Of a DNA stretch of 64,000 nt, positions 1 to 11,300 are shown piece after piece. Where the stretch lies: the NCBI RefSeq assembly GCF_035083965.1, contig NC_089726.1, positions 8,313,501 through 8,377,500 on the forward strand. Direction: 5' to 3'. Numbering within the stretch: position 1 is the first letter of the stretch; each line of letters starts with the position of its first letter. The notes under the pieces are model-generated. The model had not been told where the DNA came from, ran no database searches, and worked only from the letters and a program-made list of their open reading frames with translations. The translations under genes were made by a program, and so were the position numbers. Origin of the DNA: Branchiostoma lanceolatum. Taxonomy: Eukaryota > Chordata > Leptocardii > Amphioxiformes > Branchiostomatidae.

Positions 1-11
1 CCTTCCCACAG

Positions 12-1068
12 GACCATGCTGTCTGACATCGTGGACGCCTACCAGCTGCAGACCAACCAGCGACTGGACACGCTGTTCTTCAGCATGTACCTGTTGATGT
101 GCCGGCTGGCGTCTGTACTGGGCCAAGCAGCCACAACCGTTGCACTGGTGTAAGTCAGCTCAAGCTCTAACATGTAGAGATGCTTACTATAAAACAATTG
201 AGAGATGATTACCATAAAAAGTATCAGTCTAAAAGCAAGATAGGAAACATACATGTAACTAATATCCCTTTCATATATAGTCTTGCAGAAATACCGTCAT
301 TTGTAAGTTACACTTTATACAATGTTATTTATAGACTTAGAACCAGTGGTGTTAATCGTCTAGCTCAACAACTTGATATTTCTATATACTTTCACGCAGT
401 GTAATTAATTTGTACCCACTTGTTTGTTTGCATGTATAGTTGTAGAATGTCATTCGAAAGTCACTGTACACCCAGATTGTACAGAATATATGTAAATGTA
501 CATAAATTGTTTGCTGTCAATTTTAAGGATATATTTTCTTCATTGGTTGCAGAATCGGCGGCTACGTAACTGGTGAATGTTCTCAGCCGAAGTCAGTGGA
601 CACGTCATTGAGAATCCTGATGTCCGGATTTCCCGTCGCCATCTCCCTGATTGGTCTAGGGTGTCTAATAAAGTATCCAATCAGCGAGCAGATAAGAAAA
701 GAAAACAAGGAGGCCTTAGACGAAATGTACGTTCGCTTTCAATCTTGTTTTGTGCTTTTGTTTATCTTTATTATAGTTCAGGAGTTGCGAGAAACACTTT
801 TTATTTGGCGGTGCGCGCTCACAGTACGTCAATCTTTTCTATGATTGGGAAATTTTGTGGTGTCAGATGCTTTCTTCTATATAAACCCTTCTCCTATTGG
901 TTTACATGGTCATGTGCCTGATAAGCTGTCTAAAATGTACAGGAACAACAGCTCGATGTTGCATATTCAATCATGTCTAGTTTTGATGCGGTGTTAACCA
1001 ACTCTTGTTTCTACTTCTACAGGACTGCCTCTCTTCAAGAAATGAAGGCACCCATTGCGAGTCAATAA
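12..1068 (+). CDS. Major facilitator transporter, GPH/MFSD2-like (3' part only)
   Basis: This is the C-terminal part of a membrane transporter; the 5' exons lie outside the window. Three exons can be joined: 12-149, 553-726 and 1023-1068, each with GT-AG borders (donors gtaagt and gtacgt), ending in TAA. The joined frame gives about 118 residues. It starts with T-M-L-S-D-I-V-D-A-Y followed by a basic loop and two hydrophobic helices (around FFSMYLLMCRLASVLG and AISLIGLGCLI), then KYPISEQ and a charged cytosolic tail. The D-x-x-D-x-x-x-x-x-x-x-R loop, G-G-Y turn and Y-P-[LI]-[ST] exit are typical of the sodium:sugar symporter-like (GPH, MFS_2) branch that includes the MFSD2 and MFSD13 proteins. 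The substrate cannot be told from this fragment. The family call is from motif memory, not a search. Confidence 0.7.
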
Positions 1069-1592
1069 GCTTAAGGTCCCCTCAGTTTTGTCGTAAAGGA
1101 ATGGGGACATCTAACATTACAACCTAGACTACTTTTAAACTTTAAACGTTTGAAATGATGATAACAACCAAATGTAAGGCAATTCGGATAGAATGAAGGG
1201 ACAAAATTTGTTTCAAGTAAATGGGAGGAATTTAGAAGAGATGTTTGTGTGTATGTATGTATGTATGTATGTATGTATATGTGTGTGTGTGCGTGTGTGT
1301 GTATGTGTGTGAGAGAGAGAGTCTGCATGTGCATGCGCTGGTACAGACAAGAACTTCTCAGATTAGATCTCACAAAGTCGTCGAGAGGAAAATTTACTAA
1401 TGCTTTGTTCCTGGAATAGTCCATAACTAATTTATTCTCTTGAAAGTTTGTAACTACTCTACAATGTAACTACTGAATCATCAACCAATACATCCAGATT
1501 GACATTGATTTGTTGTATTTTATATATAGCACTTGAGTGATCATGTAGTACATTAGTCGTAAAATTGTGTACAAAAGGAAACTTTTAATAAA
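1069..1592 (+). other. 3' UTR of the transporter gene with poly(A) signal
   Basis: The stretch after the transporter stop holds no coding signal. It contains a simple repeat at 1244-1321 and an AATAAA at 1587-1592, which is the likely polyadenylation signal. Confidence 0.6.
1244..1321. repeat. Microsatellite (GTAT)n / (GT)n / (GA)n
   Basis: A run of GTAT units passes into GT/GTGC and then a short GA run. It explains the long His/Thr-rich antisense reading frame here, which is not a gene. Confidence 0.9.
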
Positions 1593-1747
1593 AGCTTCGG
1601 AAACGTCTTTCTGTCGCATGTGTTAACGTTGTTATTTACTGCATTGATAAAATACACTTGGTTTGTTCCTTTCACAACTTTTTATAGAAGTGGAAAATTT
1701 CAAGGACGACTGTGACAGTATAAGAAGGTCATTGTGCGGGTGTGTGG

Positions 1748-1930
1748 GTGCTGTCTAGCCTCTGATACTCCACAAGTCGCTGGAAAGAGTAGCATTTGGC
1801 CAAATAGACAGATAACATGCCGGAGAAGTTACCTGTGCTCCAGGACCGGCTAACACCTCTGGCACGTTATCTGTCTATTTGGCCAATTTCTACTCTTTCC
1901 AGCCATCTCTGGAGCCTGGTAGAGTCTAGG
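1748..1930. repeat. Palindromic MITE-like element
   Basis: The arm at about 1780-1822 (GCTGGAAAGAGTAGCATTTG onward) returns as an imperfect reverse complement at about 1860-1903, with a roughly 37-bp spacer. Weaker complementarity extends outward to both ends. No coding capacity is visible. It lies between the 3' ends of the transporter and the mosaic gene. Confidence 0.75.
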
Positions 1931-2058
1931 TGCTGTCATGGGGATAGACTGTAATGAAGAACTAGTGGAGATGTCAAGAAATCGCTGATAAAGCTGACAG
2001 ACCATTCCTGTGATGTTTCTCCAAACCCAAAAAAGCAACATTTCAGAGCGCTAAAAGT

Positions 2059-2064
2059 TTTATT
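2059..2064 (-). terminator. Poly(A) signal of the mosaic lectin gene
   Basis: TTTATT on the plus strand is AATAAA on the minus strand, about 180 bases past the stop codon of the minus-strand mosaic gene. Confidence 0.6.
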
Positions 2065-2242
2065 GCAATTCATTTTCTGGTTGCAGTGAAGACCAACGCA
2101 TAGTCTCTCCATGAAGCTTGTATGTAGAACGACTGGCTTTATCATAGATGACATTTGTGATTTAAGTCAGGTCAGCATATAGTAGCTAGCACAAGTCATA
2201 TTCTGCAGGGCGCTGGCTTCTCCGTAGGCGGTGCCGGCGGGC

Positions 2243-2319
2243 CTACTGACCGAACAACTTCTTCAGGAAGGAGGGGCCGCGATTTATCTTCACGGCTTGT
2301 TTTTCTCCATCCTTCGCCT
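2243..2319 (-). CDS. Mosaic gene exon 26: basic C-terminal tail
   Basis: Encodes 25 residues ending [11 protein letters not shown] before TAG. Rich in Lys/Arg with a short amphipathic end; no GPI or membrane signal. Confidence 0.7.
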
Positions 2320-5300
2320 CTGTGGAGAAAGATACAAAAGAACATATGTTCCAATTCTTTAGATAGTGGTTGTATAGTTCCTAAAATCATCTATATGATA
2401 GTGGGGGAAGGTGACAGGCGGTCACCGAAACTTCGGTCTTGAATAAAACACTTGGTTGTGTACGAAGAACTTTGTTAAACACTGTTGCATTCCATTATTC
2501 TACAATTTTGCTCAGATCCACAGGAAAACTAGCCTGGAATAGTTTTGGATACCATGCTACATGGAAACGATCAGAGGAGTTACCTGGAGAAAGAACAGGA
2601 TTGGAACTAGACTACTGTGATCTAGGAACCCTCAGAAGTTGCTCTTTCTTGGAAGAGACGGTGAGTCGGAACTTACCCAGACAGCTGACGCCCACGTCCT
2701 CGTTGTGGTTGCAGTTCGTCACGCCCCACCCGCTGTTGGGGCAGTACTGCAGCGAGATCTCCCTCCCCGTGCACGTCACCTAGTTTTAACATAATTAACC
2801 CCATTAACATTAATCCGCCGGGTTACTTGTGTTTGAGAGATCTCTAGTGCAGCACCTCCCCCCCCCCCCAGTAATGTACAGTTTAGATATGCAGGAGGGT
2901 ATTATACTGGCGGGCGTTGGGTTGGAGATCTGTTTGGACGCATCTTTTCAGGGTGGCGGAATTATGTACCCTGGTGGAATTATGTTAGTAGAGGTTAGGT
3001 CTTAAGAAATCTAAGGTCATTTGATATTGTAGCCATGGTATAGATGGTTTACCCATTCCATAAAGTAAGAATCTATTTCCGATGAGTCTTAGAAATGGTT
3101 AACAAATGCAATCCATACGTTTGACGAAATATTGAAATGCTTACACACAACAAAAGAGTTTGGTAGGTTTGGGCGGGATTTTATAGGGAAATAGATAAAC
3201 CATTCTATGTCCCTCTAGTCCAATTGGTTGTAGCCTCACACTTTAGCTCCTAGTTTCAATTGACTTTCGAATCCAGGGAAGGGCATTCTGGTTGGAGTCT
3301 TCCGGAAGGGACATAAAATGGAGGCCCCGTGCGTTATGAGGTGCATCGAGCACGTTAAAAGTCACTATCAACAGCCTCATTACTCAGATGGGCACCTATT
3401 GGCTGTACTTCAGATGAATAATAATAGTGATATTAGCATGCTAGTCACCTCTACTCTCCAAGCAGAGGATGGGTTCCGGCAGGTTTTTGACGTGTTTTTA
3501 GGCGTTTTTGTCGGCCTTTCTACTTTTTCATTTTTTTTTGTCTCTATAGAGACAAAAAAAAAAGAAAAAGTAGAAAGGCCGACAAAAACGCCTAAAACAC
3601 GTCAAAAACCTGCCGGAACCCATCCTCTGCTTGGAGAGTAAGTCACCTCGTCCAGCCAGATCGGGCCCTCGCCCGGCTCGAAGTAGGCGTCGGGGTAGAA
3701 CTGCAGGGCGGCGGGGAAGCCCAGCTCCCGGCACACCACGTCCGCATCCTCCTTCATGAAGTTGTCGTCGCACACGGTCCCCCACTGGCCGTTATAGAAC
3801 ACCTCCACACGGCCGAACGACACGCCTCCCACAAGGCGGATTTGGTAATCTGTAAAATGAATAACTTTCTATAAACAAATATTTCTAAATTACATTAGCT
3901 AGTAGAAAACACTACTTAAAATCTTATTCTTCAAACATGCCTTATCAGTTGGCATTTCAATTCGGTTTCTGTTGCGAAGGCGAATGGTTTGCAAACATAT
4001 CTTTCAAGGATATCTAAGGAAGTTTTGGTATGAAAACAGGAAGCATACAGTTGCCACATGTACCCAGACAGGCACAGATGCACCATCACCGTCAAAGACA
4101 ATGTAGAAGTGCAAGAAAACACAGTAAAAATCTGCTTTGTAGGAAATCACAGTTGGCGGTAGACAGCAGTAAACAACAACAAACCTGGGATTGGAGCACT
4201 CGTTTGTAGGTCAGTGCCTCCATCTGAAGACGAGATAAAAAGACACTCATTGAAATGAATCAAAGATAATCCATGCAAAAATCAATTTCAAAAGAGAAGT
4301 GTTTGGAATGTGAGGTTAGTGTGGCAGAGTTGTTCACACGTCAATCCAAAAGCGTAACTTTAAGCTATAAATACTTAGAAGCAAATGATTCGGTGTGTAG
4401 TTATAATCAGAATTTGTCCAAAGATAACCTCCATTGATTTAATCTGCCGGGTTAGATAAATCCGCCACTTTGAAAAACAGTGGATGTGAGAGATCTCTAG
4501 TGCAGCACCCTCAGGTATGCACAGTTTAGATACACAGGAGTGCATTATACTGAGGGACGTTGGTCTATTTGGACGTACCTTTTAAGGGTGGCAGAATTAT
4601 GTACCCTGGTAGAGTTATGTTAGTAGATGTTACATCGGAAGAAAATATGAGAAAGATGAAGCCTGACCAGCACACGCCTGTAGATCGCAGTACTCCCAGC
4701 GCACGTTGGTGTCCGTGGTGTAGCACCAGGGCCGGGCGGCGCCGTCAGGGTTGCGGCAGTAGTTCCCGTCCAGCCCGGCCTCCGGGTACGACTCGGCGTC
4801 GAACACGTGCAGGTGGGGCCGCTGCTCGCCCCAGGCCTGGCAGTCGTACCCGGACACCGTGGTGTTGGCCGTGCCGCGGTACTTGTCTCCGTTCCCGCTG
4901 TAACAGGAGCCGACTGAGATGGCACAAAGGGTAGTGCGTTGATGGTGGACCAGGATGCAGTTTCGATACCAAGAATTTGCTCGCAAAGTTTTAACGCCGT
5001 CACAACTTGCATGTTTCTATGCATTTATGGTCGTGCAGTATAAGGTTTTCATATCAAACTTGTGTGAACAAATGTTACGTCTTCCGTCAAAAGGTATGAT
5101 CGTGATACAATAGATGATAATGTATCATGTGTAGATAAGTAACGATAATTCACGAGTATATTTACCATCGATAGGACCATCGGAGGTGTCGATGACAATT
5201 GGGCTGTCTGCAACAGAGAGAGATCAACATATTTTCATTTTAAACCTTAACTACGAGAGGTACAATAAAATGTAGCTCTATCAAACAATTTTATAAAACG

Positions 5301-8300
5301 AACTGAATACATTTGAAGAGGGAACGGGTAGAATTGTGTAGCGAGCAAGCAACTCTGCCTCTGGACCAAGAGGTTGGGACTTTGCATCCAGGCTGTTCTC
5401 GCCCACCCAATATGCACGCTACCGGAAAGGGTTCAGTCCTTAGGACGGGAGGTTAAGCCGTGGTCAAATGTTCATTGTGCTTGTCGAAAAGAGGTAGGGG
5501 AATTTAGAATGAACCTATAGATAATACTGTACATAGAGTATGTCTTTTCTGTGGCGATCAGTGGAAGATTGGCCCTTCAGTGAGCAAACTGGTTCGAGAT
5601 CACTTTCTATCACTTTCACTTAGAATTACCTGACGTGAACTTTCTCCCTACCTTTGCTAATCTCGCAGATGTAGTAGTTCTGCATGCTGCAGGACTGGTC
5701 GTTCCAGGCCTGCTGATAGCTGCCCTGCATCTCCACACAGTCCTCGTTACCGCTGGAGTCATTGGGCTCACCAACAATCCAGTAGCTGGAGGAGACGGGA
5801 CACACAAGTTAAGAAGCTTCTTTTAAAGAAGCGTGTGTCAGTGTAAGAAGTGCAAACTCCAAGAGTTAAGGGGACTCGCAAGACGCAAGACAGCTATATT
5901 TCATATTCGATCAGTTCAGTACCCAGATTAGGTCATTTGGCCTGGCATTGCGCAAACTAGTTAGAAAACAAACAAACATGCCGATCAACAAATCAATTTT
6001 GGTGACCGCTGGTCACAGGCTCCTAGCGGTTACGGGATCCCAAGCAGATACGGGGCCTCAAGCAGATACGGCCCCCCAGCCAAAGAACCTGGACCCGATA
6101 AGTTGAAAAATCGCTAGTGGGAAGGACTGTAACGGAGGCTACACGAGCGGGACCTTTATTACTCTCTTTGACTGATTCAGATTCAATTCGTTGCCGATAT
6201 TATGCATTGTGCACTTACCTAACAGTGACAGGTCTTCCGTTGCTCCAACTGAAGCTGGTCTCAGTTCCGAGGTCATTCAGACCGATCCACCACCACGGCT
6301 GGTAATAGTCCACCTGGGTCTGGAGCCAAGTCTGGAGAAATATTGGCACATGTACAGGTATGACTTGATTGCAACAATGTATAGCCTGTTGTTAAAGCAA
6401 AGTACTGCGTTATCGTCGATGTCTGAACATTCAATTCAATTCAATTCAATTCAATTGTATGTTATAGAGAGACCAACCTTTTCAGCCCAAACGGTAGGGA
6501 GATGAATTCTCCAAAAAAATTCGTCTGTTTCTCCCGCCCAGTTCAAGTAGAATGACCCGTTACAGTTACCACATGACCTTATGGATGTTGCACGGGTCAT
6601 TCCACTTGAGGCCAGAGATACAAGCGAAACTTGTGTAAGTTCTGATCTTCTACAGTGTCCAGTTACCAACAGAGATGGGCTCTTATGTGTCTTTCATGTG
6701 GTTGGAAGTACATTCAAACCTACACTAGTGATCACCTCTGAATAAAGACCACCCATCCACTTTTTGATGCCCCCCTGTAAGCAAAATGAATCCTGCCTAT
6801 AGTGACCACGTGCACCTGTCTATAATGACACTTTTGCTAAGTCTCCTCAGCTCAGTGTTCGCCGTACACATGTTTGACTGAAGATGATATTTCACCACAT
6901 TTATTTTCAACAAAAAGAGCGCCAGACGTACGTGTTCGGCGGCGGAGTCGACGCTGACCAGCCCCGCCCCCTGACTGCGGCAGTCGTCCCGCGCCTCCTG
7001 CCAGGACTTCTGCACCTGTACGAACTTGTAGCACGAGTTCTCGGTGGCCGTCCAACCGCTAGGACAGGCTGTGCAGAAGGTGGGTAATGTTAACTCATTA
7101 AGACATATCAAACCAAGAAATGTAGCGCATTGCTTATCATTTTGGTTGAAGTACTGAAAAAAAGTTGAAAACCGAATACTAAGAAGAAATGTGAAATACA
7201 ATAGCGACAAATTCGTCTGTGCTGTAGAAAACAAAACGTGCGCGTACTTTGACGATACCCTTATGTTGACCACAGCGCAATTGAGGCAACCAGTGGTTGC
7301 TTGTTTGTAAATACTGTATACTGAATAAACCATTCATCATCACCACAGCCACTATTGCGTCCTACTGACATAAGATATACGTAGTCAATGCATTTGTGCA
7401 ACGATTAGCTCAATATTTGGAACAGTTTTATGGCACTATGAAGTATCATGTGGGAATACGTGACGACAAGTGATTATCCTCTTCATGCCAGTAAGGATCG
7501 CCAAAGACATTAACTGTCACTACTTTCTAAAGACTGCCGATCTTACCGATACAGAAGCCTTCCGTCAGTTGGACATCGTCAATGGCGATGTTAGTGTTAG
7601 GGTTGGTGCCGCGTTCGGCCTCGAACACAACCTAGACGTAGAGCACAAGAAAATGTGATGTCGGATTCAATTCTGAAAATAGCTTCAGATTTCTGTGCGA
7701 TGGCACAACAATAACGAGAAAGCTACACATTAAAATCTGAACTACTGTATCGTGTGTTTGTATATACAGCCAGTATATACGCTGAAACATCTCATAAAGA
7801 TATACAGATATTTTCCTGTGGTATCAGCACGTGTTGCATACGGAGGAAATGCAATGGTACGACGAATGGCGATATAACTAGCAACTGTTGTGCGTTATGA
7901 TCAAAGTACTAGCATTACTAAATTGCGCTGCTGCCACCTTGGACAATGAGAGTTTGCAAATTAACCAAAGTAGCACGTTTTACTGAGCAAGTTTCCGTTG
8001 GACTTTAAGCAATAGCTCTATATTACAGTAGCAACTTTAAATGACTTTAAAAAACGATTCCAAAGCGATGTTCCTACCCTGAAGCTTCCCGCCTCGACCT
8101 CTATATTTGCTTTAAGCCAGGTGTTGGTGTTGTTGCCGTCGGTGCTGAAGATGGTGGTTTTGCCGCGCGGCCCCTCCACGTGTACGTTCAGGGTGCCCAT
8201 GTCGAACCCGTAGATGTGGTACACGAACCGGAGGCAGGCGTGAGTGTACACGTCAATGGTCGGGCTGGAGAAACTCACCTTCGCTCCGGGATTGGGCAGG

Positions 8301-11300
8301 GGGGTCGCCTGCGTCAACATGTAATATCCTGTAGGGGTAGACGTATAGAATATTCAGAACACGGACAACACATAATCGAACAAGAGTTCTACGACCTCAT
8401 ACCTTCGTCAAATGATTTTGCATATTTCCTATCTATCAACATTCCTCTCTTCCTTAGTTACAAATGTCACATATTTGAATAGTCATATCATGGAACACAG
8501 CAGATTTTTAAAATTGCCTCATTAATCATGCGAGTTAGAATTAGATTTGCATAATTATCATCCAATCATACAAAGCATCACGTAAGCTATCTACATACCA
8601 AAAATCATGACCATCCATCAAGACCATCTCGAGTTATAGTTTTTCTCATTAATTATGTCAATGAGGTTCTCATTTGCAAAGCTGATATCTATTAATATTT
8701 CTCTCTTCCTCAGTTACATATGTCACATGTTTGAGAGTCCTATCATGGAAATTGATGGATGTATAAACTTTCCTCATTAATTATGCAAATTAGATACTGA
8801 TTTGCATAATAAGTATCTAATCATGTACATCAGCACTCAAGCTATGTACTTACAAAAATTTATGACCATCCACCAAGCCCTTCTTGAGTAATTCCCTTTC
8901 AAAGTCTGAAGCAAAACCTGCCCCTGCTATAGCCAACCCATAGGTCTGCTTGGAGACTACCTTACCAATGCCTACAGCTGGCTGACAGCCAATTTGTGTA
9001 ACTGACGTTTCCTGCCTTCAACATGACCCCTCAGGACCCCTACCCCTATCCATGACGCCTTGGAACAACACAGCCAACACGTACACATACTTCAGCATAC
9101 AATATAACACATTTTTACACTTTTCTCGTTAATTATGCAAAACACTTCGCCCAAAATCTAATCATCTTGAGATTTCCCACATACACACCGATACACCTAC
9201 TACGACAACAAACCATCCAGGCGTTCTCGACTTATTCTGTTCACTAACAGACACACAGACAAGCATCATCGAATAACCTTCTCGACGAAACTTCGTCGAC
9301 GAAGGTAATAAATACATAAATGAGGAGGTAATATAGTTAAATTGATTTGTAGGAATTGATGTCTTTTTATTGATATGCGAACATTCAGGAACTTATCGTG
9401 TACGCTAAAAATACCCCCAAGAATCTGTATTTCCCCCCTGCTTCGGTGACCCATATCTGATACCACATTATCATTTTGTCTTTCAAAGTCAACCATTGCA
9501 GATGTACTAGAACTTACAAGTAGACCCCTAAATTAAAACGTGTTAGTTTTTTTGCTCCATGAATAATCTTTTTAAGGACAGTTTCAGGATCCTTCCTTGA
9601 AAGCCAAACGTTGAAGATTGTATGGATTGATGATACATGTACATGTGTATTAGCAAGTTCCTGACCTGATCCGGTGGTGTGGTCTGCCAGCGGCCCGGTG
9701 TTAGACTGCGGGGTCCACCCCCGGAGCCTGTTCCAGGAGAAGTCGGCGGTGCTGTCGTTCGTGTACCCGCAGACATCAGTGTCGAAGTCGCAGTCGATTG
9801 TCGCCGTTTCTAGAAACAAAACGACAAAAGGTAATGTTTTCTAAACATGATGAGGTCTTGACATAGCGTTCTGCCTGAGTTTTCGGTCCATAGGAGCTCA
9901 AGTTAAATTGTCTCTTTTTATTTTCTTGTATATCTCGTCTGTTGGGGAGCGTTAAGAAAAACGAATCCAATATGTCGTCACGACATTCGCAGATTTCACT
10001 TACCCTTTGACTCCCGTCGATGCATTTACATCATGCAGTCTTTACGTGGATGTACATTATTAGGAAAAAAAGACATACTGTCTGTACATCCTTAACAAGA
10101 AAAATGCTTAGTTTCCAGTTTCCTACCCAGTCTGATCTCACAGATGTATCGGTTGTTGTTAGAACAGGGGGAGTCATTCCAGGACGTGCCGCCGATCTCT
10201 ACACAGTCCTCCCCGGTACCGGCGTTGTTCGGTTCCCCAAAGTTCCAGTAGCTTGATAAACAAATACACGGCATTTCTTACTGATATATATACGTCTATA
10301 AATGTTCGCGGGAAAGGTTCTCTCAAGTACAAATAACAGTGGACCGAAGAAATCCAAGTAGATGTTGAGTCGATGGCGGGGAGAGCTGACAAAAAACGGG
10401 GCATATGATAAGAAGGCCACAGTTTACCCCAACTATCTCTGCTTGAAGAGTACTATCAGTAAGTCCAGCCTTTTGGTCAACAACAGTCGGGATTCGAGTG
10501 CACGAAATTTGGTCCAGAACGGCTAAGGGTGACTAGCACGCTACTTCAAGTATGCAGGATACCTACGTGACGGTTACCGGACTCCTGTCGGACCAGACGA
10601 AGGTCCCTTCACCCGCGGTGTCGTGGAGCCCGATCCAGTACTGAGGGAACGACCCCAGCGTCTGGCCGATTATCCAGTTCTACGGTGAGATACGGGAAGT
10701 AGTTAGTTATGCAAAACTACTGCATGGTTATCATTGATAACCCATCTCTTTCTATTCTAAGATACCTAGTTGGTAGAGTACTCGCCTCGCTGGTTCGATA
10801 TTCCACCTGACCGAGTCATACGAAAGACTTTAAAGAAATGGTACATACTGATTCTCTGCTTGGCATTCAGTACAAGGGATGCATTCAAACTTGTACGTAC
10901 CCCCATTCAAAAGTGTCCATACCCCCAGAACTAAATTTTCTTTTATTCTATCCCATCAATAAAATCAATGACTACAATACACGCACCCATTCTGCGTCGG
11001 AGTTGACGCTGGCGAGGTCTCCGCCCCGCCTCTGACAGTCGACCCGGGCGGTGGCCCATGGCTTCAGGTCTTGCTGGAACAGGTAACAGGACGACAGCCC
11101 GCCGGTCCAGCCGTCAGGACACGAGTGGGTGAACTGGGAGGCTGTGTGGGGATAGTGGACACGGGGAAAAGTTTATTGTGTCGATGTAGGTTAGACATCC
11201 AGGTAATAGGATACCTACCTATCTACCTACCTACCTAGTCCCTTGACCTCCGGGTCGTTGGGGGGGGGGGGGCAAGGGAGAAATGAAGATGGACATCTGT

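Noticed and set aside
4560-4934. Plus-strand Arg-rich frame of 124 codons
   Set aside because: It is the shadow of the kringle 3 exon on the other strand.
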